DNA of 46,400 nucleotides from Siminovitchia fordii DSM 16014 = CIP 108821 (GCF_000374565.1 NZ_KB894700.1:34486-80885), one strand, 5' to 3'. Counted from the first letter of the stretch, positions 1 to 8,377 are shown. Made by a program: numbers and translations. Notes: generated by a model from the sequence alone, not told the origin.

Positions 1-200
1 CTTTCTCCAACATTGGTGACCGCTTTTTACCAAAATCTCTCGTAACGGGCACCTCCCCGTTTTTTCTCGAAACCTCTCTTAACGGGAACCTTTCTTCACT
101 ATTGGTGACCGCTTTTTAGCAAAATCGCTCATGATGGGATCTTTCTCCCTAAACCTGACCGCTTTTAATGGAAACTACAAAAAGCGGGCACCAAGAGGGG
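1..200 (-). repeat. Degenerate dispersed repeats, opposite orientation to the 2800-3357 array
   Basis: The stretch holds about four diverged units built around CCG-TTTTT, AACGGG-ACC and TTGGTGACCG blocks; one pair (TTGGTGACCGCTTTTTA near 13 and near 102) recurs at 89 bp, roughly two units. Read on the other strand, the blocks line up with the 52-bp units at 2800-3357: the GGTGACC, GAAAAAACGGG and GAGGAAAGGT pieces occur in the same order. I therefore call it the same repeat family, inverted and more decayed. The rest up to the first gene (201-438) holds only a terminator-like hairpin. Confidence 0.6.
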
Positions 201-309
201 TTCCAACGTTGCATACTTTCGTTTGATTAATAAGTGAACCTTCTGAACATCCCCTTGTTCTTAAAATACATCCCGCCTGTCCCCAACTAAAAACCCTCCA
301 CAAACACAA

Positions 310-350
310 GAATCCGGCAGAATGAACGAATCGTTCTCTCTACCGGATTC
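310..350 (-). terminator. Hairpin terminator of the siderophore-binding lipoprotein gene
   Basis: GAATCCGG and CCGGATTC form the base of an 18-bp imperfect stem with a short loop. It lies about 90 bp beyond the stop codon of the leftward lipoprotein gene. The T-rich tract that follows on the minus strand is interrupted (TTGTGTTTG), so termination strength is uncertain. Confidence 0.6.
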
Positions 351-438
351 ATAAAAAAGGGGGTAATTGAACTATGGCATTATCAAACTTTGAACTATAT
401 TATTCAGGTCTTAGCATGTTAATCAAGGTTTATCTGAA

Positions 439-1395
439 TTAGTACGCTTCTTCAACGCCTTTGATCATTGCTTTAATAGATTGTAGCCCTCCACCAGAAA
501 GGTACCAGTAATCAGCATCCAAGTAGATAATTTTTCCGTCTTCATACGCTTTTGTCTTTTTCACAAGGTCATTTTCAATCGTTTCTTTGGCCGGTTCAGA
601 GTCTTCTTCAATCGCAGCATTCCGGTCAATGACAAACAGAATATCTGGGTTGGTTTCTAAAATGTATTCGAATGAAATTCCCTGTCCATGTGGGGATACT
701 TCAATATTTTCATCGGCTGCTTTAAATCCTAGAACATCATGGATCCAGCCAAATCTAGATTTAGGTCCGTAAGCACTCACTTTTCCTTCATTAGCCAAAA
801 CAATCAGCGCTTTTTTATCGATGGATTCCGCTTTTTCTTTTACACCTGCAATTTGATTGTCGACCTCTTCCAGTTCAGCTTTAACTTGGTCTTCCTTGCC
901 GAAAATTTCACCAATCGTATTCATGTTCTTTTCAAAGGATTCCAGGTATTGATTAGTATCAACTCCCATGTATACAGTAGGAGCTATTTCTGCAAATTGG
1001 TCATACAATTCAGCCTGCCGTCCGGAAATGAAGATGACATCCGGCTTTAATTCATTGATAGCCTCAAAATCCGGCTCTTTCAAACTTCCAACGTTTGTAT
1101 ATTCATCTCCTGCATATTTTTCGAGGTAAGCAGGAATGGTCGCTTGTGGTACCCCGGTTACTTTGATTCCCAATTCATCCAATGTATCCAACACACCAAA
1201 ATCGAAGACAACAACCTTTCCAGGATTTTTCTTGACTTTTGCTTCTCCATATTCATGCTTGATTGTTATCTCTTCCGCCTGCTTATTCGTGTCATTCTGC
1301 TCTTTCGCTCCGGATTTGCTTTCTTCTTTTGATCCACAAGCTGCAAAAACAGCTGCCATAGCTAAAAGCATAATGAATAAAGTCCACTTTTTCAT
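439..1395 (-). CDS. Iron-siderophore ABC transporter substrate-binding lipoprotein
   Basis: This 318-residue protein captures a ferric siderophore outside the membrane and hands it to an ABC permease. The N-terminus has two lysines, a hydrophobic stretch and a lipobox-like FAAC with the lipidated Cys at residue 20, so it should be a membrane-anchored lipoprotein. The rest is a periplasmic-binding-protein type 2 (FhuD/BtuF-like) fold with the typical pieces GKVVVFDFGVLDTLDELG near residue 60, EAINELKPDVIF, and WYLSGGG near the C-terminus; the overall pattern resembles YclQ-type petrobactin binders. The start is backed by AAAGGAGAAT 7 nt upstream. A consensus promoter with an overlapping Fur box lies upstream, so iron repression is likely. 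No permease or ATPase gene is adjacent, so it may work with a transporter encoded elsewhere. The family is clear; the exact ligand is inferred. Confidence 0.9.
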   Translation of the reverse strand: MKKWTLFIMLLAMAAVFAACGSKEESKSGAKEQNDTNKQAEEITIKHEYGEAKVKKNPGKVVVFDFGVLDTLDELGIKVTGVPQATIPAYLEKYAGDEYTNVGSLKEPDFEAINELKPDVIFISGRQAELYDQFAEIAPTVYMGVDTNQYLESFEKNMNTIGEIFGKEDQVKAELEEVDNQIAGVKEKAESIDKKALIVLANEGKVSAYGPKSRFGWIHDVLGFKAADENIEVSPHGQGISFEYILETNPDILFVIDRNAAIEEDSEPAKETIENDLVKKTKAYEDGKIIYLDADYWYLSGGGLQSIKAMIKGVEEAY

Positions 1396-1554
1396 TTGTC
1401 CATTCTCCTTTAATCCATTGAAATATGTAAAATGAAATCCATATAAGGAATGCCAGCAGAAAAAATATCTGCTGTTAAACCGCGTACCAGCAATCTCAGA
1501 TCTATCTTATCAAGATAACATTTTCCAGATTCACCTACCCTGATTTAACGACAA

Positions 1555-1569
1555 TGATAATCATTATCA
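1555..1569 (-). promoter_or_regulatory. Fur box
   Basis: TGATAATCATTATCA is a perfect 7-1-7 inverted repeat matching the Bacillus Fur consensus. It starts about 15 bp downstream of the -10 element of the promoter at 1585-1612, a position where bound Fur would block initiation or early elongation. It supports iron-dependent repression of the lipoprotein gene. Confidence 0.9.
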
Positions 1570-1584
1570 GTTGAGCTCGTATTT

Positions 1585-1612
1585 ATTATAACACCGCTTT
1601 CTCAAGTGTCAA
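1585..1612 (-). promoter_or_regulatory. Sigma-A promoter of the lipoprotein gene
   Basis: On the minus strand TTGACA (1607-1612) and TATAAT (1585-1590) are perfect consensus hexamers with a 16-bp spacer. The predicted start near 1577 leaves a leader of about 180 nt before the ATG at 1395. Confidence 0.85.
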
Positions 1613-1620
1613 TAACTAAT

Positions 1621-2060
1621 TGAGAATTTTTCTCATTTGTTTAATACAGAATTGTGATCACAAAACCCTCATAACCTAAACCTGCCGCCAATTATCGATA
1701 AGGGTACAATTGCTTCCTCCCAATCTTTGGCAATCTAATCCCAAACAATGACCTATTTTAGGTTATTCGGTTTTTTTATAATAATGTCACCTTATAAGTT
1801 CCTTACTAAAAAGTTTGTGACAAGGTTAGAAGCCGACAATGCTTTTCCCACCCTTGAACAGGGTCTGCCTGGTGATAAAGTCTTTCCCTGGATGGTTGAA
1901 GCTTCCTTCTTGCCATTAACTGTTCCAGGTATCACTTTTATAATTTTGAATAATCAGAAAACAACAACACAGGAAGTGGGGTAAAAACCCCACCTTCATA
2001 TCCTTAGTCTATGTAGTAAATCAACACCATGGCTACCATCTCAATTAGTCAACATATAAC
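1621..2060. other. Gene-poor stretch with one hairpin
   Basis: No convincing gene is seen; a 78-codon rightward frame at 1748-1984 lacks a ribosome site and resembles no family. GAAGTGGGG and CCCCACCTTC (1973-1997) form a stem with a TAAAAA loop and could be a weak terminator in either direction. Confidence 0.5.
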
Positions 2061-2381
2061 TTATTCTTCAGAGTAACGTTCTGAGAGCTTCCTCTTATGA
2101 GAATGAAATACTTCTTCTAAAGAGATATTATATTTATTGGCAATAACCATTACGTTGCCTAATACGTCTCCTAACTCCTCTACCAATTCCTGTCTGTTTT
2201 CCTCAAATGATTCTGTTGCCTCGTCTGGTCTATCCCTACCGATTTCAAGGGCTCTTATAGCTCGTGCTACTTCTCCCGTTTCCTCTGCTAAAAAGCCGAT
2301 TCGAATAAAAATGTCTAATTCAGACCAGCCCCTATTATCATAATAATCATTTACCCATTGTTGAAATTCAGCTACATCCAA
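2061..2381 (-). CDS. MazG-like nucleotide pyrophosphohydrolase
   Basis: This is a 106-residue single-domain all-alpha NTP pyrophosphohydrolase. The family hydrolyses (d)NTPs to monophosphates and pyrophosphate and cleans the nucleotide pool; the preferred nucleotide cannot be told. The metal-binding pattern E-E-x-x-E (residues 33, 34, 37) followed by E-x-x-D (69, 72) is intact, with the sequence FLAEETGEVARAI typical of MazG domains. I prefer a TTG start at 2381, because AAGGAG sits 8 nt upstream; a GTG at 2390 would overlap that ribosome site. The gene stands alone, with a dead LOG-family gene divergent on its left-hand neighbour strand. Confidence 0.85.
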   Translation of the reverse strand: MDVAEFQQWVNDYYDNRGWSELDIFIRIGFLAEETGEVARAIRALEIGRDRPDEATESFEENRQELVEELGDVLGNVMVIANKYNISLEEVFHSHKRKLSERYSEE

Positions 2382-2475
2382 TTTTCTCACTCCTTAAATG
2401 CCGGTATGATAAAGTTTAACAAAGTATCGGGTTTTTTGTATAATGTAAACGCTGATTTCGCTAGGGGGAGATTAT

Positions 2476-2685
2476 ATGAAAAAGATAGCCATATTTTGAG
2501 GTTCCAGTAATGGAGCATCCAGTGTTTATATAGAAAACGCAAAAAAAATTGGTAAAGAACTAGCAAGGCGTAATATCACACTTGTTTATGGCGGAGCAAG
2601 TGTTGGCGTTATGGGGGCCGTTGCAAATTCCGTTTTAGAAGAAAACGGACAAGTCATTGGCGTTATAAATAAATGGAAGTATTAG
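2476..2685 (+). pseudogene. Truncated LOG-family (TIGR00730-like) gene with an in-frame stop
   Basis: After GGGGGAG and an ATG, the reading MKKIAIF-stop-GSSNGASS follows the N-terminus of LOG-family proteins (lysine decarboxylase-like Rossmann fold, cytokinin nucleoside phosphoribohydrolase-type), in which the stop position is normally Cys. TGA at 2497-2499 is one base from TGT/TGC. The reading continues through LVYGGASVGVMGAVANSVL and NGQVIGVI, all typical of the family, then diverges and stops at 2685 after only 69 codons, against about 190 in intact members. The catalytic PGGxGTxxE motif is missing, so it is dead both by nonsense mutation and by loss of its 3' two-thirds. Confidence 0.85.
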
Positions 2686-2689
2686 AGAT

Positions 2690-2799
2690 AGCATATTCCC
2701 AATGAACCAGTTCAATTCATCATCCGGAATCAAAGCGAACGCCAACAATCCCGATGTAAGTCCTACAATTATAGATATAAATGCCGCCCGGGTATTCAA
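2690..2799 (-). pseudogene. Possible remnant of a membrane-protein gene
   Basis: On the minus strand an open frame between the repeat array and the LOG fragment reads as a hydrophobic stretch (AAFISIIVGLTSGLLAFALI followed by PDDELNWFIGNMLSL), like one or two membrane segments. It has no start codon or ribosome site and soon reaches a stop inside the LOG fragment. It may be the remains of another gene joined to the LOG fragment by a deletion near 2668. I do not recognise a family. Confidence 0.3.
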
Positions 2800-3357
2800 C
2801 GGGTACTATTCATGAAGGAAGGTGACCGGTTTGGGCTCAAGTTCGAAAAAACGGGTACTATTCGTGTGGAAAGGTGACCGGTTGGGGCACGTGTTTGAAA
2901 AAACGGGAACTAATCGTGAGGGAAGGTGACCGGTTGGGGCCCGTGTTCGAAAATACGGGAACTAATCGTGAGGAATGGTTCCCGGTTGGGGCCCGTGTTC
3001 GAAAATACGGGAACTAATCGTGTGGAAAGGTTACGGTTTGGGGCCGAGGTCGAAAAAACGGGTACTATTCGTGAAGAAGGTGACCGGTTTGGGCTCAAGT
3101 TCGAAAAAACGGGAACTAATCTTGAGGAAAGGTTACCGGTTCGGGCCGATGTTTGAAAAAACGGGTACTATTTATGAGGAAAGGTGACCGGTTGGGGCTC
3201 GAGGTCGAAAATACGGTAACTTATCGTAAAGGAAGATTCCCGTTTGGGGCCGGTGTTTGAAAAAACGGTAACTTATCGTGAAGGAAGGTTCCCATTTTGT
3301 GTCCCAGGTCGAAAAAACGGTAACTTATCGTGAAGGAAGATTCCCGTTTTGTGTCCT
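2800..3357 (+). repeat. Array of about 11 degenerate 52-bp tandem repeats
   Basis: Each unit begins CGGGAACTAATCGTGAGG or a variant, continues AAGGTGACCGGTTGGGGCC and ends TTCGAAAAAA, with 51-53 bp between equivalent points. Sub-families alternate (GGTACTATTC, GGAACTAATC, GGTAACTTATC), and the last three copies are the most diverged. There are no unique spacers between units. Frames open across it translate to KTGTNREER-like periodic peptides with no ribosome site and are not genes. The same family occurs inverted at 1-200. Confidence 0.85.
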
Positions 3358-3421
3358 ACAAATAAAAGAGTGAACCTGAGCAAGATAGCAGGCGGATGAC
3401 AAATATTCAAGACAACACATA

Positions 3422-3459
3422 GAGCCCTTGGGAACATCGCCTAGATTTCCCAAGGGCTC
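3422..3459. terminator. Strong inverted repeat downstream of the YHYH gene
   Basis: GAGCCCTTGGGAA and TTCCCAAGGGCTC form a perfect 13-bp stem with a 12-nt loop. It lies about 180 bp past the stop of the leftward gene at 3639. Neither side has a clean U-tract, so it may be a terminator or a mobile-repeat relic. A second small hairpin, GGGCAG/CTGCCC, lies near 3507-3526. No gene is seen in 3358-3638. Confidence 0.45.
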
Positions 3460-3638
3460 ATGAGTCTTATTCTACTATACGTTTAACAACTGTACTGAAG
3501 ATGTGAGGGCAGGATTAACTGCCCTTTGAACCAGCATATCCCGGATCTTTGCCACCCCGGAAGTGGAATCCCCAAGTTAAGGGGTATATGTACCCGAAAA
3601 CGGTAAGGCCCGAATTGATCCCCCAAACATCAATTATT

Positions 3639-4697
3639 TCACTTGGCCAGCTTTCCTTGTTTATAAGCCGCCTTGTATAGACCTTTATACTCTTTATACT
3701 TTTTAGGAACCCAGCTTGTCGAGAAGAACTTCTTACCTTTTTTGAACCCTGCTTTTCTAACTTCTGCAGCCTTTTTATTTGAGTCGAAGCCTTCCTTATA
3801 CCATTTGGAATAGTCCTTATGATCCTTATACTGTTTTGGGATCTTCACACTATAATTAGTGTTTGCGGACTTTTTCCCTTCTTTTGTGATGGTTTTCTTT
3901 ATACCAGCCTTATAGCCGTCATTGTAAGCTTCGACATATTGCTTTCTGTCTTTATTTCCAGGTTTAATTTCCTTCTTCTTTAATCCATGTTTTTTACCCA
4001 ATTCATATTGTTCTTTTTTTATCTTTTTTACTCTTTCCTTATTCCCTTTCTTAAAGCCCTCTTCAAAAACACCTTGCCTTTTCTTGGGGACCTCTTTCAA
4101 ATCCATTTTCTCTTGACTTAACCCTTGCTCATAACCTTGATCAAAGTACTCTTTTTGCTCTTCTTTTTCTTTCCATGCTGCTGCATAGCTCTTCTTAAAA
4201 GCTTTTGCATAATGAGGTGATTTACCTTTTATGTGCTTATCAGGATCTTTTTCTTCTTCATTCTCGAAGTCATCTTTCGCTTTCTCAGCACCTTCTTTTT
4301 CTCCCAACCCACGATCTTTTATCGCTTTTTGTCTAGCTTTTTGTCTAGCTTTCTCCTCTTCTTCCGCTCTTTTTCGCTCCAATTCCTCTTGTTTACGTTG
4401 TTCTTCTAATTTTTTTTGATCCACCTTTGGAGCTTGAGCAGGTGGTGGGGTCACCTTCTCGGTAGTTGCTGGAGCTGGAGGTGGGGTTTCCTTCTTCATA
4501 GCACCTCCACTTCCACCGGAGTTCCCTCCATTATGATAATGATACTCTCCATACTCCAATCCCCACTTTTCACAATTGGTCCTACAAGTATGACCTCCGT
4601 TTGCATCCGTTCTTCCAGGATGGGCACTGGACTGGCTTGGGATCAATAATAAGAAAATTAATAAGCCAAAAAATCCTATACAAACCTTTTTACCCAT
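3639..4697 (-). CDS. Secreted YHYH-domain protein with charged F/Y-x-x-G repeats
   Basis: This is a 352-residue exported protein of unknown function. The start at 4697 is chosen because GGGGAG lies 9 nt upstream; the longer frame from 4733 has no ribosome site and would bury the signal peptide. Residues 1-26 (MGKK, then a long Leu/Ile/Phe core ending SSA) form a signal peptide. A YHYH domain follows, with HPGRTDANGGHTCRTNCEKW then EYHYHNGG, a pattern rich in His and Cys that may bind metal. Next come a Gly/Pro linker, a KxxEEEK coiled-coil-like stretch, and about five diverged units centred on F/Y-x-x-G-Y/F-x-x-G and rich in Lys. No anchor is seen, so release or wall binding through positive charge is possible. 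It stands alone. Confidence 0.75.
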   Translation of the reverse strand: MGKKVCIGFFGLLIFLLLIPSQSSAHPGRTDANGGHTCRTNCEKWGLEYGEYHYHNGGNSGGSGGAMKKETPPPAPATTEKVTPPPAQAPKVDQKKLEEQRKQEELERKRAEEEEKARQKARQKAIKDRGLGEKEGAEKAKDDFENEEEKDPDKHIKGKSPHYAKAFKKSYAAAWKEKEEQKEYFDQGYEQGLSQEKMDLKEVPKKRQGVFEEGFKKGNKERVKKIKKEQYELGKKHGLKKKEIKPGNKDRKQYVEAYNDGYKAGIKKTITKEGKKSANTNYSVKIPKQYKDHKDYSKWYKEGFDSNKKAAEVRKAGFKKGKKFFSTSWVPKKYKEYKGLYKAAYKQGKLAK

Positions 4698-4739
4698 ATT
4701 GTTTTTCTCCCCTTTCGCCATATATTCTGACATATTTCC

Positions 4740-5189
4740 TGGGAAAATGGGCCTGTTATTAGGGGAATTCGTTCGTCAAAAAATGACAAAATTCAATTTT
4801 GACGACTTTTTTTATATTAAAATTTAATTTTCCTCTAAATCTAATTAGAAATGGACTCAACGCCCGAAACACTATAACTTTGTGCATAATTCCGCTCGCA
4901 CTTGTAACTATTTGGCAAATTGGATCATTAAGCATAAATTTAAAATGGCTACCGATCTTCCAACAGTAGATTATGTCCAGACCCGTACATGTCAACCTTT
5001 TAAAAAATGATATATTAATTACGGAGAACCTTATAAATTTTTATGAGATTAATTAAAGTAGATTGCTTTAGTAGACTAAAAAATAAGGGATAACTCATCT
5101 AACAAAACCAAACCGCAGCTAATCTAAATGAACTACTATCCAGCTATAAGCATTAACCTGAATTAAATTTTATTTATTTTCATTAAACC
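4740..5189. other. AT-rich intergenic stretch, no gene seen
   Basis: This stretch separates the YHYH gene from the BCCT gene. A 78-codon leftward frame (4759-4995) lacks a ribosome site and has an unlikely Cys/His-rich composition, so I leave it out. Two AAATTCAATTTT-like blocks and TTGACG near 4771-4776 may belong to the YHYH promoter, but no well-spaced -10 is seen. Confidence 0.4.
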
Positions 5190-5219
5190 AAAAAAATCGG
5201 AGTATCATATGATACTCCG
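5190..5219 (-). terminator. Rho-independent terminator of the BCCT/amidohydrolase operon
   Basis: CGGAGTATCAT and ATGATACTCCG (5198-5219) form a perfect self-complementary stem, followed on the minus strand by a run of seven T. It sits 12 bp after the BCCT stop codon. Confidence 0.9.
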
Positions 5220-5230
5220 GCAAAATTTGA

Positions 5231-6772
5231 TTATCCCACTTCCCTTTCTTCTACATCACAAGATTTTCTATCATATTCTACTTTATTGTTGCTCCCAAAA
5301 GTTTCATTTCTTAATGACTTGATGAATGAAACACACATCAACAAGACAACAACAGAAAATGGCAATCCTGCTACAGCTGAGACCGTTTGCAATGGCGTTA
5401 ATCCTCCACTCAACAAGAGTGCAATAGCCACCCCGGCGATAACTACCCCCCACATAATTTTACTTTTGTTTGATGGATCCGTGTTTTCCTCACTATACAT
5501 TCCAAGCACATATACAGTAGAATCTGCAGATGTAATAAAGAATATAATAAGGGAAACCATTGTCATGAAGATGAGAACCGGACTGAATGGGAACAGCTGC
5601 AAGAAATAAAATAACGCTGTATCCATATTTTCCAATATCCTGTTTGCCAGCTCGTTGTTACCTAAGTTTACAATATTGTATAGTGCACTTCCCCCAATGG
5701 TTGAATACCATATCATAGTGGCTAGACTCGGAATAAGCATGGCTCCGAAAATAAATTCCCGGATCGTCCGCCCTTTAGAAATTCGTGCAATAAAAAGACC
5801 GACGAAAACACCAAAGCTGATAGCCCAACCCCAGTAGAAAAAGTCCCAGCCTGCCTGCCATGTATAGTCATTAAGAAATGGCTCCAAATGAAAACTCATG
5901 CTAATGAAATTCTGCATATAATTGCCTGTAGTGTTTACAAGAATGCCAAGGATGTTGCGTGTCGGTCCGGCTATAAAAATAAACATCATAATCATCAGCG
6001 CCAACACGATATTAATATTGGACAACCACTTGATCCCACGTTTGATACCGGTACTGGCAGATATTATAAATAGCACGGTGAGAATTAAAATGAGTATGAT
6101 TTGATTCGTAAAATTATTTTCTATTCCCCAGACATAATCAAATCCAGCACCCATTTGCTTGACGCCAAGCCCCAATGAGGTAGTAATACCACTTATTACC
6201 GCAAAGATAGCAAGTATATTAATAAATTTCCCGATTGGCCCGAAAGCTTTTTTTCCCAGCAAAGGTTCCAGACTTTCATTTATTAACGGCAATGTGTTCT
6301 TTCTATATTGAAAGTACGCCATGATTAAGCCGATAATGGCATAGGAGCCCCAGCTATGCAGCCCCCAGTGAAAAAAGGTATACTGCATTGCTGTTTTTGC
6401 TGATTCCTGTGTTTCCCCTGTGCCAAATGGCGGATCTATATACATAAGTACAGGCTCTGCTACACCCCAAAAGAACAAACTAATGGCCAATCCTGCGCTG
6501 TACAGCATGGCAATCCATGTAAACCGGTTAAATTCCGGTTTATCTGTATCCTTACCTAACCGAATATTTCCATATTTTGATAGAGCTACATATAAGCAAA
6601 TGACGACAAATGTAAAAGCAGCGAGCATGTAGTACCAGCCAAAGTTCTCACTGATAAAGGTATTCAGAATATAACTAGCGGCCTGTCCCAATGTTTCAGG
6701 AGCAATGATCCCAAAGAGCACGAATATAAAAGTTAAAGTTAGTGCCCCTATGACCACAATATTTTTACCCAT
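5231..6772 (-). CDS. BCCT-family transporter
   Basis: This 513-residue inner-membrane protein with about 12 membrane segments belongs to the betaine/carnitine/choline transporter family, which imports quaternary-ammonium or similar zwitterionic compounds, usually with sodium or protons. Family marks include FFHWGLHSWG at 133-142, GLGVKQM at 201-207 and FVGLFIARISKGRTIREF at 323-340. The tryptophan-box segment (305-318) reads W-G-W-A where the usual pattern is W-x-W-W, hinting at a changed substrate. AGGGAGGGG lies 6 nt before the ATG. It is the last gene of a sigma-54-driven operon, 18 bp after an M20 amidohydrolase, so it probably imports the compound the two hydrolases split. The short tails argue against a pure osmosensing role. 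Confidence 0.92.
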   Translation of the reverse strand: MGKNIVVIGALTLTFIFVLFGIIAPETLGQAASYILNTFISENFGWYYMLAAFTFVVICLYVALSKYGNIRLGKDTDKPEFNRFTWIAMLYSAGLAISLFFWGVAEPVLMYIDPPFGTGETQESAKTAMQYTFFHWGLHSWGSYAIIGLIMAYFQYRKNTLPLINESLEPLLGKKAFGPIGKFINILAIFAVISGITTSLGLGVKQMGAGFDYVWGIENNFTNQIILILILTVLFIISASTGIKRGIKWLSNINIVLALMIMMFIFIAGPTRNILGILVNTTGNYMQNFISMSFHLEPFLNDYTWQAGWDFFYWGWAISFGVFVGLFIARISKGRTIREFIFGAMLIPSLATMIWYSTIGGSALYNIVNLGNNELANRILENMDTALFYFLQLFPFSPVLIFMTMVSLIIFFITSADSTVYVLGMYSEENTDPSNKSKIMWGVVIAGVAIALLLSGGLTPLQTVSAVAGLPFSVVVLLMCVSFIKSLRNETFGSNNKVEYDRKSCDVEEREVG

Positions 6773-6790
6773 AAAACCCCTCCCTTTCTG

Positions 6791-8377
6791 CTATTCCTTT
6801 TCTTTCATTGCTGGTATAACCCATTCTTCTCCACGCTGTGTTGTCACATATTCCGGCCAACGGTAATGAATAGGCGGTTCATAATCACAAAGCGGAGCCT
6901 CCCACTTGCTTCCATTAATTCCTCCGCCAGTTCTCTCCTTAAACTCGTCCTGCGCCTTCTTTAATAATTCAGGCTGGGTAAGCAAATCAATGATGGTCAT
7001 TCCAACCGTTTTGGATGCACTTACAATCATCGGATCGATACATTCCCGAATGCCTCCCAGCGCGTTCATCACCCAAGTTGGATAGGCATAGCCCGGTTTA
7101 GGAGACTTTAATGCTGGTCTTCCAATATACAATCTTACTGTAGGAGCATGCCAGCAGTATTCCGTATAATCGTCAGATGTGAAATGCTGCTGCCAAGCAG
7201 GTAATGACTCTCTTAGCTTCTTTTCCGCCTCTTCCGGCTCAATGAGTTGCTCTATTTCATCTATAAACGGCTTTTCCATCGGTTCAAAACCAAGTTTCTC
7301 CTGAATTTTTTGAGCAACCTTGATAGCCTGCTCATCAAACACAGGGGCACCGGCAATTTTTAGATTATTAAACGTTGTTTCTGCCATTGTGTGATTCGCC
7401 AATCCGGTCCGTGATTTCGTAATCCAGTTCCGCTTCCAGTTACAATGCGCAGCTTTTGCGGCACTTTCGGCATTCCGGTCAAGCACTTCCATGACTTTCT
7501 CGGCCATTTCAGTGTTGGGCACACGGATAAAATAGTAAATTTGCGCCATTTGCCCCGGAATATTATCTGCTGTTGCCTGTCCGGTGTTTAAAATGGTTTC
7601 GTTCATGGACCATCCCATTCCGTTAGAAAGCATGTGTTCCCGATACATTTTTGAAAGGGAGTACATGATTACAACCGCGTCGGTTGCACCGGGAGCTCGA
7701 GCTTCGGCATGAGATGCCGGGATTGGCGAGTCCGAACCGGACGACAGCCAGTTTTCTGGTTCATCGCAAGTAAACGTATACATAGCTGAGAATGCGACTG
7801 CACAATGGGTATCCCAACGTGCCGTGTTACATAGAGGCAGCATGTAGAAGGGATGAAAGCTGATTGCCGCATCTAGATCATCATAATATCCCTTCGCTGC
7901 GTGGATTGGCTTTGATCCTCTTAATTTCTCCGCAGGTTCACCAAAAAATTTCAACGTTCCTTTAATATCAAATTGTTCCATGACCGCTTTCGCTGCCAAA
8001 AATCCGCCAAGTGAGCCTACGCCTAATGCAGAATGCGGGTCTGTATGTCCTCCGGCATATTTACTCAATCCGTCTCGCGGCCGTTCAACCGTGTCAGCCG
8101 CCTGACAGTTTCCAGGAACAGCATCATACTCGGCATAACCGCCAATCACAGGTCCTTCCCCATTTTTCCAAGTGGCGCAGAAAGCAGTAGGCATGCCGCC
8201 ACTGCCTTCTTCCACTTCGAATCCCTGTTCCCTTAACTGTTTTACATACCAAGCAGAAGATTTGTACTCCCTCCAGGCTGTTTCTCCATAATGCCAAATG
8301 GTTTGATTCCAGTCGGAGAGTGTATTTTTATTGTTCTCCACCCAATCCATTACTTGTTGTTTGTTTTTTGAAATCAT
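6791..8377 (-). CDS. M20-family amidohydrolase, AbgB-like
   Basis: This 528-residue zinc-dependent hydrolase resembles the p-aminobenzoyl-glutamate hydrolase B subunit and other M20D amidohydrolases that split amide bonds of small acylated compounds. Visible family pieces are GGYAEYDAVPGNCQ, the metal-site-like AGGHTDPHSALGVG, and FGEPAEK-RGSKPIHA. It has no signal peptide, so it should act in the cytoplasm. The start at 8377 overlaps the upstream stop as ATGA, with GGGAG just upstream, which suggests translational coupling; the longer frame to 8437 would run into the previous gene. AbgB normally works with AbgA, and no AbgA homologue is present, so the substrate is probably different. Confidence 0.85.
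   Translation of the reverse strand: MISKNKQQVMDWVENNKNTLSDWNQTIWHYGETAWREYKSSAWYVKQLREQGFEVEEGSGGMPTAFCATWKNGEGPVIGGYAEYDAVPGNCQAADTVERPRDGLSKYAGGHTDPHSALGVGSLGGFLAAKAVMEQFDIKGTLKFFGEPAEKLRGSKPIHAAKGYYDDLDAAISFHPFYMLPLCNTARWDTHCAVAFSAMYTFTCDEPENWLSSGSDSPIPASHAEARAPGATDAVVIMYSLSKMYREHMLSNGMGWSMNETILNTGQATADNIPGQMAQIYYFIRVPNTEMAEKVMEVLDRNAESAAKAAHCNWKRNWITKSRTGLANHTMAETTFNNLKIAGAPVFDEQAIKVAQKIQEKLGFEPMEKPFIDEIEQLIEPEEAEKKLRESLPAWQQHFTSDDYTEYCWHAPTVRLYIGRPALKSPKPGYAYPTWVMNALGGIRECIDPMIVSASKTVGMTIIDLLTQPELLKKAQDEFKERTGGGINGSKWEAPLCDYEPPIHYRWPEYVTTQRGEEWVIPAMKEKE

Noticed and set aside
2497-2499. Selenocysteine codon in the LOG-family gene
   Set aside because: The gene also lacks its 3' two-thirds including the catalytic motif, and no SECIS-like hairpin is seen, so a nonsense mutation is simpler.
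2910-3187. Small genes coding for KTGTNREER-like peptides
   Set aside because: They are translations of the repeat units in several frames and on both strands, with no ribosome site.
2800-3357. CRISPR array
   Set aside because: The 52-bp units vary along their entire length and touch each other without unique spacers, and no cas gene is in the window.
4759-4995. Leftward 78-codon gene upstream of the YHYH gene
   Set aside because: No ribosome site, no family resemblance, and it covers the probable promoter region of the YHYH gene.
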